Positions 24,700-33,280 of a DNA stretch of 64,000 nt are shown in pieces. Location of the stretch: the NCBI RefSeq assembly GCF_001044235.1, contig NZ_JYNL01000064.1:733502-797501 (forward strand), in the 5' to 3' direction. The number at the start of each line of letters is the position of its first letter. Positions within the stretch are counted from its first letter, which is position 1. Origin of the DNA: Mycolicibacterium chlorophenolicum (GTDB taxonomy: Bacteria > Actinomycetota > Actinomycetes > Mycobacteriales > Mycobacteriaceae). A program made the position numbers and the translations under genes. The notes below the pieces were generated by a model. That model did no database searches. It saw only the letters and a program-made list of their open reading frames with translations, and had not been told where the DNA came from.

Positions 24700-25263
24700 A
24701 TGGTGCCCAGCACTCAGGACAGGGATGGCGAGGACGCGCGCGTGGCCCGGACGCGCACGGACGTGTCGCGCGCCGCTCTCGACGTGCTGCGCACCGAGGG
24801 ATTCGACGAGGTCACGCACGCCCGGGTCGCCGAGAGTGCGGGGTATTCGAAGACCACGCTGTACGCCCACTGGCCCACCCGGCTGGACCTGGTGCGCCTG
24901 GCCCTCGACGCGCTCGGGGAGTTGCCGCACCACCCGGTGAGCGGGGATCTGCGGGCCGATCTGATCGGTGAGCTCACGGTGTTCCGGCGCTCGATCACCG
25001 AGATGCGGCTCGATCGCCTCGTCTTCGGGCTGGCGCAGTCGGCCACCACCGCGGCCGCCGCCCGGCTCCGGGACCGGGTCAACGCCGAGGGTCAGCGTCC
25101 GCTGCGGGAGTTGTTGGGGCAGCGGTTCTCCGGTGCCCGGCTGGACGCGGCGCTGTCGATGTTGACCGGAGTGGTGACGTGTCCGTCGCTGATGTTCGGC
25201 GCCCTACCGGCCGACGCGGTGGTCGAGGCGGCGGTGGACATCGTGCTCGCGGGCGGGCAGTGA
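24700..25263 (+). CDS. TetR/AcrR family regulator, likely controller of the MAA operon
   Basis: One-component repressor of 187 residues. The N-terminal TetR helix-turn-helix is clear (ARTRTDVSRAALDVLRTEGF, VTHARVAESAGYSKTTLYAHW), followed by an all-helical ligand domain. The ATG at 24700 is preferred: GGGAAGGG lies just upstream. An ATG at 24628 would put the coding region inside the right arm of the palindrome. It is divergent from the HAD/mys operon, so it probably represses that operon and itself. The inducer is unknown. Confidence 0.85.
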   Translation: MVPSTQDRDGEDARVARTRTDVSRAALDVLRTEGFDEVTHARVAESAGYSKTTLYAHWPTRLDLVRLALDALGELPHHPVSGDLRADLIGELTVFRRSITEMRLDRLVFGLAQSATTAAAARLRDRVNAEGQRPLRELLGQRFSGARLDAALSMLTGVVTCPSLMFGALPADAVVEAAVDIVLAGGQ

Positions 25264-25267
25264 CTCC

Positions 25268-25993
25268 TCAGCCGACGGTGTCCCACAGCGGTGAGGCCGC
25301 CGCAGCGCGCAGTGCGTCGACGATCGCCGGCTCGTGGGACCGGAACCGCTCGGTGGGTGCCGGAACGGAGATCGCCAGCACATGGCCGCCCGGTACCCGC
25401 CTGGCGACCCCGGCGGCCGAGATCCCGGCCGTGTGTTCGTCGCGGTCGTAGGCGATGCCGGTGCGCCGCACCTCGCGGATCTCCTCGGCCACTGCGGCGG
25501 GTACCTCGTCGTCGTCGAGGAGTGCCAGCGCGGCCTTGCCGTTCGCGGTGTCGGTCAACGGGAACCGGGCGCCGATCGCCGACACCGCCCGCAACCGGTG
25601 CGGGGATTCGATCTGGTCGATGAACCACATCTGCCGGCCCCGCAGCACCGACAGGTCGACCGTCTCGCCGGTCGCCGACGCGACGGCGTCGAGCACGGGG
25701 CGCAGCGCGGCCGCCAGATGCGCACCGTCGGCACTCGCCAGGCCCAGCAACCGGTCGCCGAGGCGGTAGCGGCCCGCGTCGTCGACCGCGGCGAACCCGA
25801 CGTCGACGAGGGCGACCAGCAGGCGGCGTGCCGTCGACTTGGCCAGCCCGAGGTTCGCCGCGATGTCGCCCGGCCGCAGCAGATTGGGCGCGGTGGCGAT
25901 TTCGTCGAGTGCCGCGGCGGCCCGGCGCAGCGCCTGCAGCCCGTCGTCACGGGTCGAGTCGCGAGTGCGCTGATTCTCGTCCGCCGGCGCCAT
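25268..25993 (-). CDS. IclR family transcriptional regulator
   Basis: Regulator of 241 residues with an N-terminal winged helix (LRPGDIAANLGLAKSTARRLLVAL) and an IclR effector domain (VLDAVASATGETVDLSVLRG, ISVPAPTERFRSHEPAIVDAL). It is divergent from the FAD oxidase/hydrolase pair and probably controls it. A TATAGT box on the minus strand ends 7 bases before the ATG at 25993, so the mRNA is probably leaderless. A GTG at 26002 is possible but would fall beside the box. Confidence 0.85.
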   Translation of the reverse strand: MAPADENQRTRDSTRDDGLQALRRAAAALDEIATAPNLLRPGDIAANLGLAKSTARRLLVALVDVGFAAVDDAGRYRLGDRLLGLASADGAHLAAALRPVLDAVASATGETVDLSVLRGRQMWFIDQIESPHRLRAVSAIGARFPLTDTANGKAALALLDDDEVPAAVAEEIREVRRTGIAYDRDEHTAGISAAGVARRVPGGHVLAISVPAPTERFRSHEPAIVDALRAAAASPLWDTVG

Positions 25994-26000
25994 GCCGAGC

Positions 26001-26006
26001 ACTATA
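26001..26006 (-). promoter_or_regulatory. -10 box for leaderless iclR transcript
   Basis: TATAGT on the minus strand, seven bases before the ATG at 25993. The spacing puts the expected transcription start on or next to the A of the start codon, the common leaderless arrangement in mycobacteria. Confidence 0.5.
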
Positions 26007-26029
26007 GTGATCCGCTGTATGAACCACCA

Positions 26030-26048
26030 TGATCCGTTATCCGGATCA
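26030..26048. promoter_or_regulatory. Candidate IclR operator
   Basis: Perfect inverted repeat TGATCCG-TTATC-CGGATCA in the gap between the divergent IclR gene and the FAD oxidase gene, 21 bp before the oxidase start. A further TGATCC element lies at about 26008. Placement fits control of the oxidase operon by the neighbouring IclR protein. Confidence 0.5.
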
Positions 26049-26068
26049 GGTCAGCGGAGGGCAGAGCG

Positions 26069-27409
26069 GTGGCGGATCTTCCGGACGGGCGGCACTTCTT
26101 CCGCGGGGACGACGGCTACGAGCAGGCCCGCGCCCAGACGGTGTGGAATGCCCGCACCCCCGAGCGCTATCCCGACGTCGTCGTGCAGGCCGTCGACGCC
26201 GACGAGGTGGTCGCCGCCGTGCGGTACGCCGCGCAGCACGACATGCGGATCGGCGTCCGCTCCGGCGGCCACAGTTGGGCCGGCAACCACGTGCGCGACG
26301 GCGGCATGCTGCTCGACGTCAGCCGCCTCGACGACTGCGTGATCGACACCGACACCCGGACCGCCGTCGTCGGGCCGGGGATGGGCGGCAGCGTGCTCGC
26401 CGGCCGGCTGGACCGCCAGGGGCTGTTCTTCCCGGCCGGGCACTGCAAGGGCGTGCGCATCGGCGGCTACCTGCTGCAGGGCGGCTACGGGTGGAACAGC
26501 CGCGTCCTCGGCCCTGCGTGCGAGAGCGTGCTCGGCCTGGACGTGGTGACCGCCGACGGCGAGCGCCTGCACATCGACGCCGAGCACCACCCCGATCTCT
26601 ACTGGGCGGCCCGCGGCTCCGGTCCGGGCTTCTTCGCCGTCGTCGTCGCGTTCCACCTGCGGCTCTACCCGCGTCCGCCGGTGTGCGGCAGCAGCCTCTA
26701 CGTGTATCCGATGGCGTGTGCGGAGGAGATCTACCCGTGGGCGCGCGCGATCAGCGCCGAGGTGGACCGCCGGGTGGAACTGCAGATCGTGGCGTCGCGG
26801 GCGGTGCCCGGCGCCGGCATCGACAGCCCGTCGATCGTGTTGGCGTCCCCGGTGTTCGCCGACTCCGAGGCGGAGGCGACGGCTGCGCTGGCCCTGCTGG
26901 ACACCTGCCCGGTGCGGGACCGGGCGAGCATCGCGGTGCCGTACGCGCCGTCGGACCTGGACACCTGGTACGCGGGGGTGATGAGCAACTACCCGACCGG
27001 GTACCGGTACGGCACCGACAACATGTGGACCTCGGCGACCGCGGACGAACTGATGCCGGGGATCCACCGGATCCTCGAGACGATGCCGCCGCACCCGGCG
27101 CATTTCCTGTGGCTGAACTGGGGGCCGTCGCCGCAGCGGCAGGACATGGCCTACAGCCTCGAAGACGAGATCTACCTCGCGCTCTACGGGGTGTGGCGCG
27201 ACGCCGCCGACGACGACGCCCACGGCGACTGGGCGCGGTCGAACCTCGCCACGATGGAGCACCTCCAGACCGGGGTCCAGCTGGCCGACGAGAACCTGGG
27301 CCGCCGCCCCGCCCCGTTCGCCACCGACGCCGCGATGGCCGAGCTGGACCGGGTCCGGTCGGTCTACGACCCGGCGGGCCGGTTCCACAGCTGGATGGGA
27401 CGGGTGTGA
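26069..27409 (+). CDS. FAD-dependent oxidase, BBE-type, probably bicovalent flavin
   Basis: Flavoprotein oxidase of 446 residues in the berberine-bridge/6-hydroxynicotine oxidase family. The PCMH FAD domain spans about residues 30-210. RSGGHSWAGN provides the His and PAGHCKGVRIGG the Cys that in this family attach FAD covalently at two points. A BBE C-terminal segment (YDPAGRFHSW) ends the protein. Substrates in the family are sugars, alkaloids, polyketides and phenolics; none can be named here. GTG start with GGAGG upstream. It overlaps the next gene by one base and is likely under IclR control. Confidence 0.88.
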   Translation: MADLPDGRHFFRGDDGYEQARAQTVWNARTPERYPDVVVQAVDADEVVAAVRYAAQHDMRIGVRSGGHSWAGNHVRDGGMLLDVSRLDDCVIDTDTRTAVVGPGMGGSVLAGRLDRQGLFFPAGHCKGVRIGGYLLQGGYGWNSRVLGPACESVLGLDVVTADGERLHIDAEHHPDLYWAARGSGPGFFAVVVAFHLRLYPRPPVCGSSLYVYPMACAEEIYPWARAISAEVDRRVELQIVASRAVPGAGIDSPSIVLASPVFADSEAEATAALALLDTCPVRDRASIAVPYAPSDLDTWYAGVMSNYPTGYRYGTDNMWTSATADELMPGIHRILETMPPHPAHFLWLNWGPSPQRQDMAYSLEDEIYLALYGVWRDAADDDAHGDWARSNLATMEHLQTGVQLADENLGRRPAPFATDAAMAELDRVRSVYDPAGRFHSWMGRV

Positions 27410-28179
27410 TGGCGTATCTGGGGTACCGGGCCGGCGACGCCGACACCGCGTGGGGGTCTTTCTTCGATCCGCACATGGCGCCGCTACCCGGCCACGTGGT
27501 CGACGCGCTGCACCACGGTCCGCAGGCCGACCAGATGCTGCTCGATTTCGCCTGTGCCGCAGATCTTCTCGACGACGGATACCTCCCCACCGAGACCGGT
27601 TACGCGCGGCTGCGCCGGGGCGGCTTCGCGGTGTCGGTGCTGACCGACATGCCGGGGGTGACGCCGCGGATGTGGGACTGGTGGTTCGGCTGGCACGGCA
27701 GCGATGCACGCCGGTACAAGCTGTGGCATCCGCGCGCGCACGCGTCGGCGCGATGGGCCGACGGCGGCGGTGACGGACACTATGTCGGGCGCACGTCGCT
27801 GGTCGAGGAGTACCTCGGGTCGATGTACACCAAGGCGGCCATCCGCTTCGTGTCCCCGGAGGAGCTGGGACTGCCGGCGCACCGACTCGGCGACTCCGTG
27901 GCCGTGTGCGCGCGGCTGGGGTCCGCGGAGCTCCCGGTGGACATCGGCTGGCTGGTGCACCAGGTCCGGCCCACGGCCGGCGGGTCCGAGATGCGCTCGC
28001 GGTTCTGGATGGGCGGGCCGGAGATCGGGGCCCGGCACGGGAACCTGTTCGCCAACAGCATGATTCGTCCGGTGGCGGAGCGCCGGCTACCTGACCCGCG
28101 TGATCTGATGGTGCACTGCGCCCAGGAGATGAACCACCTCGCCGGGTTCCTGCCCGCGCTGTACGAGCGGTTCGGTTAG
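27409..28179 (+). CDS. DAPG hydrolase (PhlG)-like C-C bond hydrolase
   Basis: Protein of 256 residues with the PhlG-type domain. PhlG hydrolyses the C-C bond that holds an acetyl group on 2,4-diacetylphloroglucinol and is zinc dependent. Visible family motifs include WDWWFGWHGSDARRYKLWHP, AHASARW, and a C-terminal HCAQEMNHLAGFLP that supply His and Glu ligands. The ATG overlaps the oxidase stop (TGATG), so the two are co-translated. A role in breaking down an acylated phenolic or polyketide is inferred; phloroglucinol itself is not shown. Confidence 0.8.
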   Translation: MAYLGYRAGDADTAWGSFFDPHMAPLPGHVVDALHHGPQADQMLLDFACAADLLDDGYLPTETGYARLRRGGFAVSVLTDMPGVTPRMWDWWFGWHGSDARRYKLWHPRAHASARWADGGGDGHYVGRTSLVEEYLGSMYTKAAIRFVSPEELGLPAHRLGDSVAVCARLGSAELPVDIGWLVHQVRPTAGGSEMRSRFWMGGPEIGARHGNLFANSMIRPVAERRLPDPRDLMVHCAQEMNHLAGFLPALYERFG

Positions 28180-28322
28180 CTCCCTCGACCGATCGCGGCC
28201 GGGGGTGCTGCCTTCCTGGGCGCGCCGGCGTTGCGATTCGTCCCGACGAGTGACCAACGTCCCGCGGCGAGATGATCTAGCGCCCTGACGCTCGAGGGTC
28301 ACGACGGCGCACGATCACGCTC

Positions 28323-28817
28323 ATGAAATTTCTGATCATCTGTGCGTCGGTCTCCAACGGGAACACCCGTCGGGTCGCCGACAGCATGGCCGAAGTGCTG
28401 GGTGCCGACGTCGTGACGCCCGAGGCGGTCGACGTCGATTCGCTCGGACAGTACGACCTCATCGGATTCGGGTCGGGCGTCTACTTCATGGCGGTGCATC
28501 CGCGGCTGTGGAATCTGGTGCGCCGGTTGCCGGTGGACGACACCGGCACTCGGCGCGCGTTCACGTTCTTCACCAGCGGCGCGCGCCGGATGCGCTTGCT
28601 GGATTACGGTGGCCCGCTGGGTCGCAAGCTCGCGGCGAAGGGCTTCGACGTGCTGGATTCGTTCTGGTGTCTGGGTTGCGACACGGTCGGCCCGTTGAAA
28701 CTCCTCGGCGGGGTGAACAAGGGGCGGCCGAACGAGACCGACCTCGAGCAGGCCGCGGAGTTCGCCGAGCGGCTTCGGCGGCGGGTCGAGATCGCGCAGG
28801 CACCACCCATGCTGTGA
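28323..28817 (+). CDS. Flavodoxin-like protein
   Basis: Flavodoxin-fold protein of 164 residues. The FMN phosphate loop is ICASVSNGNTRRVAD (residues 6-20), with YDLIGFGSGVYFM and FFTSGARRM at later ribose/isoalloxazine loops. It carries CLGCD near residue 118. Probable single-domain electron carrier or quinone/NAD(P)H-linked reductase partner. It stands alone after the PhlG-like gene, with a 143-base gap upstream that holds a weak GTGACCAACGTCCC element resembling a DosR site (two or more mismatches, not called). Confidence 0.83.
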   Translation: MKFLIICASVSNGNTRRVADSMAEVLGADVVTPEAVDVDSLGQYDLIGFGSGVYFMAVHPRLWNLVRRLPVDDTGTRRAFTFFTSGARRMRLLDYGGPLGRKLAAKGFDVLDSFWCLGCDTVGPLKLLGGVNKGRPNETDLEQAAEFAERLRRRVEIAQAPPML

Positions 28818-28848
28818 CGCAGGTTCCCGAGACGGGTACACCAGAGCC

Positions 28849-29232
28849 GTGTGGACAGTGAGCAGACAGATCTCCGCGCCCGCCGACGCGGTGTGGCACC
28901 TCCTCGTCGACCTCGACGCGTGGCCGCAGTGGGGGCCGACCGTCGCGGGCGCCGAACTCGACGGCGGTGGGTTCGAACTGGGGGCGACCGGCCGGGTGTG
29001 GACGCCGGTGGGAGTGCCGCTGCCGTTCACCATCACCGAACTCGACCAGGGACGGTCCTGGGCGTGGCGCGTCGCCGGTGTGCCCGCCACGCACCACGGC
29101 GTGGAACCGACCGCCGACGGGTGCCGGGCGTGGATGAGCGCACCGGTGTGGGCGCCCGCCTATCTCCCCGTGCTCGCGGTGGCGCTGGGGCGCATCGAGG
29201 CGATGGCGGTTGATTCCCGCACCGACGGGTAA
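28849..29232 (+). CDS. SRPBCC family protein
   Basis: START-like protein of 127 residues: VSRQISAPADAVWHLLVDLDAWPQWG at the N-terminus, PFTITELDQGRSWAWRV in the middle. No catalytic motif. It starts at GTG 31 bases after the flavodoxin-like gene and may share its transcript. Ligand unknown. Confidence 0.78.
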   Translation: MWTVSRQISAPADAVWHLLVDLDAWPQWGPTVAGAELDGGGFELGATGRVWTPVGVPLPFTITELDQGRSWAWRVAGVPATHHGVEPTADGCRAWMSAPVWAPAYLPVLAVALGRIEAMAVDSRTDG

Positions 29233-29270
29233 CCCTGCGCCGTCGGGACACCCCTATCGAGGAGCACATC

Positions 29271-29552
29271 GTGATCGGAACCATCATCGGCGCAATCGTC
29301 GTCGGTCTCATCGTCGGAGCACTGGCCAGGCTGGTCATGCCCGGCAAGCAGAACATCGGCGTGCTGATGACCATCGTGCTCGGCGCCCTCGGGTCCTTCC
29401 TGGGCGCCTGGGTGTCCTACAAGCTGGGCTACTCGAATCAGAACGGCGGATTCAAGATCATCCCGTTCCTGGTCGGCATCATCTTCGCGATCGTGCTGAT
29501 CGCCGCCTACCTGGGCATCACCGGCCGGCGCGGCACGAAGCCACGCGTCTAG
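29271..29552 (+). CDS. GlsB/YeaQ/YmgE family small membrane protein
   Basis: Membrane protein of 93 residues with three hydrophobic helices and the family signature GALARLVMPGKQ followed by LGALGSFLGAWV. Homologues are general stress-induced membrane proteins in many bacteria. GTG start with GAGGAG upstream. The next gene begins at the base after its stop. Confidence 0.87.
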   Translation: MIGTIIGAIVVGLIVGALARLVMPGKQNIGVLMTIVLGALGSFLGAWVSYKLGYSNQNGGFKIIPFLVGIIFAIVLIAAYLGITGRRGTKPRV

Positions 29553-29993
29553 ATGGCCATCACCGAATCCCGCGAGACCGTCATCGAGGCGTCGCCCGCG
29601 GAGATCATGGACGTGCTGTTCGACCTCGAGTCGCTGACCGAATGGTCCTCGGCGCACCAGGAGGTCGAGATCCTCGAACGCGACGACCAGGGCCGGCCCG
29701 CCCGGTCCCGGCAGGTGGTCAAGATCGTCGGCATCAGCGACGAGCAGGTGCTCGACTACGCGGTCCACGACGACGGTGTCAGTTGGACGCTGGTGAGCTC
29801 CTCGCAGCAGCGCGCTCAGGACGCCCGGTACACGCTGGTTCCCGAGGGCGACACCACGCGGGTGAGGTTCGAGTTGACCGTCGATCCGACGGTGCCCCTG
29901 CCGGGGTTCGTGGTGAAGCGGGGCGCCAAGGGATTGATGGAGACGGCCACCGAGGGGCTGCGCAAACGGGTGCTCGACGTCAAGGGGCGGTGA
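29553..29993 (+). CDS. SRPBCC (polyketide cyclase-like) family protein
   Basis: START-like protein of 146 residues. ESRETVIEASPAEIMDVLFDLESLTEWSS (in two parts) opens the fold, and a C-terminal helix GAKGLMETATEGLRKRVL closes it. Directly adjacent to the GlsB-like gene, so co-transcribed. An intrinsic-type hairpin follows 3 bases after its stop. Confidence 0.82.
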   Translation: MAITESRETVIEASPAEIMDVLFDLESLTEWSSAHQEVEILERDDQGRPARSRQVVKIVGISDEQVLDYAVHDDGVSWTLVSSSQQRAQDARYTLVPEGDTTRVRFELTVDPTVPLPGFVVKRGAKGLMETATEGLRKRVLDVKGR

Positions 29994-29996
29994 TCG

Positions 29997-30015
29997 GGCC
30001 GAAGATTTTTCGGCC
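29997..30015 (+). terminator. Rho-independent-type hairpin
   Basis: GGCCGAA-GATTT-TTCGGCC, a perfect 7-bp stem starting 3 bases after the stop of the SRPBCC gene. There is no long T tail, as is common in mycobacteria. The rest of the 200-base gap before the ThDP enzyme shows only a weak GGTAGAG/CTCTACC inverted repeat. Confidence 0.6.
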
Positions 30016-30193
30016 TGACCCGCCCGACGGATCAATCGTCGAGTGCGTCTTCGGTGCCGCATCTGCGTGGATCAGCCGCGTCGTGTCGGCAGATCGGGAC
30101 GAGAGCGGCTGGTAGAGCGACGGAATAGCTTGCGGGTGGTGGGGAGCGGCTCTACCGTGAGCCACACCACATTCCCCACCCGAAGGATCGCCG

Positions 30194-31795
30194 ATGGAGC
30201 GCAACGGAGGCGACGTCGTCGTCGAGACGCTGACGGCGCTCGGCGCGTCGCACGTCTTCGGGATCCCCGGGCAGAACGCGCTGGGCCTGTTCGACGCGAT
30301 CCGGCGCAGCGACCTGACATTCGTCAGCTCGCGGGTCGAGAACAACTCGGCATTCGGCGCCGACGGTTACGCCAGGGCCACCGGCCAGGTCGGCGTGCTG
30401 TTCCTGTCGACCGGACCGGGTGCGCTGACCGCACTGGGTGCGCTGCAGGAGGCCTACGCCACCGGTGTGCCGCTACTGGTGATCGTCAGCCAGGTGCCGC
30501 GGGCGGCGATGGGCCTGCGCCGCGGTGCGCTGCACCAACTCGACGATCAGCAGCGCAGCGCCGTCAACGTTACGAAAAGCACGGCGGTGGCGCAGCATTC
30601 GGGCCAGCTGCCGAGTCTGCTCGCCGACGCGTGGTCGCTGGCGCAGTCCGCGCCCGCCGGTCCCACCTGGGTGGAGATCCCGCAGGACGTGCTCCTCGAG
30701 CCGACCGATGTGCCGCCGGTGACCTCCGTCGTCACCGCCGTCACGGTTCGCCCGCCGCGCGCCGAGGTGGTCGCCGAGGCCGCGGCTCTCCTCAGCGCCG
30801 CGCAGCGACCGGTGATCCTCGCCGGCGGTGGCGTGCGTCGCTCCCGTGGCGGCGCGCAGGCACTGGTCGCGCTCGCCGAACTGCTGAACGCGCCGGTGGT
30901 GTCGACCGTGGGCGGCAAGGGCGCCATCCGGTTCGACCATCCGCTGTCCGCGGCGTCGTGGATCGAGGACCGGCACACCACGTCGTTGCTCGAGGACGCC
31001 GACGTGCTCCTCGCGGTGGGCACGGCGATGGGGGAGGTGACGAGCAACTACTTCACCCTCACCCCCAAGGGCACCGTGATCCACGTCGACGCCGAAGCCC
31101 GGGTGCTGGCGGCCAACCATCCGGCGCTCGCCGTCCACGCCGATGCCGCGCAGGCGCTGACCGCGATCGCCGCCCAGGTGACACCGCGGACGAGCACCGA
31201 CGGTGCCGACATCGCCGCGGCCCTGCGGGCGGCCGTCGAGGACCGGCTCGCCGGCCAGGACGTCGCGGCCGAGCGCGCCCTGATCCGTGACCTGAGGTCC
31301 GCGACTCCCGCTGCGGCACAGACGTTCTGGGACATGACGATCGCCGGGTACTGGGCGTGGTCGGCGTGGGACCCGCTCGACGGCGAGTTCCACTCAGCGC
31401 AGGGAGCGGGCGGACTGGGCTTCGCGTTCCCCGCCGCGGTGGCGGCCGCGATCGGCACCGGGCAGCGCACGCTCGCCGTGTCCGGCGACGGCGGCGCGAT
31501 GTACTCGATCGCCGAGTTGGCCACCGCACGCCAGCACGACGCCGACGTCACGTGGCTGATCGTCGACGACGGCGGCTACGGCATCCTGCGCGAGTACATG
31601 ACCGGGGAGTTCGGCCAGGCCACCGCCACCGAGCTCGCCCGGCCCGACTTCGCCGCTCTGGCAGCGAGTTTCGGTGTCCCGGCGCACCGGGCCACCCTGG
31701 ACACCGTCGGCGAGGTCGTCGCCGGCACCTTCACGGCACGCGGACCCGCCGTTGTCGTCCTTCCCGCAACGCTGCGGATGTTCTCAGCCACCTAG
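30194..31795 (+). CDS. Thiamine diphosphate-dependent enzyme (acetolactate synthase/2-oxoacid decarboxylase-like)
   Basis: ThDP enzyme of 533 residues with N-terminal PYR domain (catalytic Glu in RVENNSAFGADGYARATG), a central domain, and C-terminal PP domain with the ThDP/Mg motif SGDGGAMYSIAELATA and DDGGYGILRE in place of the usual NN. It is close to IlvB-type proteins, but it lies away from any ilvN small subunit, and lacks an obvious FAD-site signature, so a 2-oxoacid decarboxylase or lyase role is as likely as acetolactate synthesis. It is followed 9 bp later by a sodium:solute symporter, which may bring in its substrate. Confidence 0.8.
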   Translation: MERNGGDVVVETLTALGASHVFGIPGQNALGLFDAIRRSDLTFVSSRVENNSAFGADGYARATGQVGVLFLSTGPGALTALGALQEAYATGVPLLVIVSQVPRAAMGLRRGALHQLDDQQRSAVNVTKSTAVAQHSGQLPSLLADAWSLAQSAPAGPTWVEIPQDVLLEPTDVPPVTSVVTAVTVRPPRAEVVAEAAALLSAAQRPVILAGGGVRRSRGGAQALVALAELLNAPVVSTVGGKGAIRFDHPLSAASWIEDRHTTSLLEDADVLLAVGTAMGEVTSNYFTLTPKGTVIHVDAEARVLAANHPALAVHADAAQALTAIAAQVTPRTSTDGADIAAALRAAVEDRLAGQDVAAERALIRDLRSATPAAAQTFWDMTIAGYWAWSAWDPLDGEFHSAQGAGGLGFAFPAAVAAAIGTGQRTLAVSGDGGAMYSIAELATARQHDADVTWLIVDDGGYGILREYMTGEFGQATATELARPDFAALAASFGVPAHRATLDTVGEVVAGTFTARGPAVVVLPATLRMFSAT

Positions 31796-31804
31796 GAGTT
31801 CACC

Positions 31805-33280
31805 ATGGGCAAGCCGCTCGACATCGCGATCATCGTCGTCTACCTCGTCGCCATGCTGGCGTTCGGATTCTGGGGCAAGACCAGGACCAAGGACTCGGCC
31901 GACTTCCTGGTCGCGGGACGGCGGCTGGGCCCGACGCTGTACACCGGCACGATGGCCGCCGTGGTGCTGGGCGGCGCGTCGACCGTCGGCGGCGTCGGCC
32001 TCGGCTACAAGTGGGGTCTGTCGGGGATGTGGCTGGTGGTCTCCATCGCCGTCGGTCTGCTGGCGCTGAGCCTGTTCTTCGCCGGCCGCATCCAGCGGCT
32101 GCGGGTCTACACCGTCGCGCAGATGCTGCGGCTGCGCTACGGCGTCGATGCCACGTCGTCGTCCGGGCTGGTCATGGCCGCCTACACGCTGATGCTGTCG
32201 GTGACGTCGACGATCGCCTACGCCACGGTGTTCAACGTGCTGTTCGGCACCGACCGCACGATCTCGGTGATCATCGGCGGCGCGGTGGTGATGCTGTACT
32301 CGTCGATCGGCGGCATGTGGTCGATCACGCTCACCGACATGGTGCAGTTCGTCCTCAAGACCATCGGCATCTTCGCCCTGCTGCTGCCGTTCACGCTGAG
32401 CAAGGCGGGCGGCTTCGCCGGTATCCGGGAGCGCGCGGGCGATGCGGTGTTCGACCTCGGGGCGATCGGGATGCCCACCATCATCACGTTTTTCGTCGTG
32501 TACAGCTTCGGCATGCTGATCGGCCAGGACATCTGGCAGCGGGTGTTCACCGCGCGTTCCCCGCAGGTCGCCAAGTGGGGCGGCACCACGGCGGCGCTGT
32601 ACTGCGTGCTGTACGGCATCGCCGGCGCGGTGATCGGCATGGCGGCCTCGACGTTCCTGCCCGACATCGAGGCCAAAGACGACGTGTACGCCCAGATCGC
32701 GGAGAGCATCCTGCCGGTGGGGATCAGCGGGCTGGTGCTCGCCGCGGCGGTCGCGGCGATGATGTCCACCGCGTCCGGAGCCCTGATCGCCACCGCGACC
32801 GTCGCCCGCACCGACGTGAAACCGTTGCTGCAGAGGCTGATCGGGCGCACCACGGACGACGAGAACACCGAACGCGACGTGCACTCCGACCGGCTGTACG
32901 TGGTGGTGCTCGGCATCGTGGTGATCGTCATCGCCGCACTGCTGAACGACGTGGTCGCCGCGCTGACGATCGCCTACGACATCCTGGTGGGCGGACTGCT
33001 GGTCGCCATCCTGGGCGGGTTCCTGTGGAAGCGGGCCACCGGGGCCGGGGCGCTGTGGTCAATGGCGGTCGGCACCGTCGTCACGCTGGGCACGATGGTG
33101 ATCGTCGGCGACGTGCTCGCCAACGAGCCCATCTACTACGGGCTGGCCGCCAGCCTCGTGGTCTACGTGATCGCGAGCCTGGCGACGCCGCGCACCTCCC
33201 CCGCGGTTCTCGACGAGTGGGACGCCCGGCTCGCGGGCCGGGAGCACGCCGACCAGAGGGCTCCGCGCACCGTCAGCTGA
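31805..33280 (+). CDS. Sodium:solute symporter family transporter
   Basis: SSS-family permease of 491 residues with about 13 transmembrane helices. Family signatures include FGFWGKTRTKDSADFLVAGRRLG near residue 18, ASTVGGVGLGYKWGLSGMW, and AAAVAAMMSTASGALIATATV near residue 315. Substrates in the family are sugars, organic acids, amino acids or urea. The ATG follows AGGAG. In operon with the ThDP enzyme, so uptake of a 2-oxo acid is a reasonable guess. The 3' end overlaps the convergent glpD stop by 8 bp. Confidence 0.87.
   Translation: MGKPLDIAIIVVYLVAMLAFGFWGKTRTKDSADFLVAGRRLGPTLYTGTMAAVVLGGASTVGGVGLGYKWGLSGMWLVVSIAVGLLALSLFFAGRIQRLRVYTVAQMLRLRYGVDATSSSGLVMAAYTLMLSVTSTIAYATVFNVLFGTDRTISVIIGGAVVMLYSSIGGMWSITLTDMVQFVLKTIGIFALLLPFTLSKAGGFAGIRERAGDAVFDLGAIGMPTIITFFVVYSFGMLIGQDIWQRVFTARSPQVAKWGGTTAALYCVLYGIAGAVIGMAASTFLPDIEAKDDVYAQIAESILPVGISGLVLAAAVAAMMSTASGALIATATVARTDVKPLLQRLIGRTTDDENTERDVHSDRLYVVVLGIVVIVIAALLNDVVAALTIAYDILVGGLLVAILGGFLWKRATGAGALWSMAVGTVVTLGTMVIVGDVLANEPIYYGLAASLVVYVIASLATPRTSPAVLDEWDARLAGREHADQRAPRTVS

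Noticed and set aside
28250..28263. GTGACCAACGTCCC upstream of the flavodoxin-like gene, similar to a DosR box
   Set aside because: At least two mismatches to the consensus and no other DosR-type genes nearby; not strong enough to call.
30111..30156. GGTAGAG/CTCTACC inverted repeat upstream of the ThDP enzyme, considered as a riboswitch or operator
   Set aside because: No thi-box (TPP riboswitch) core is seen, the spacer is 32 bases, and arms are only 7 bases.
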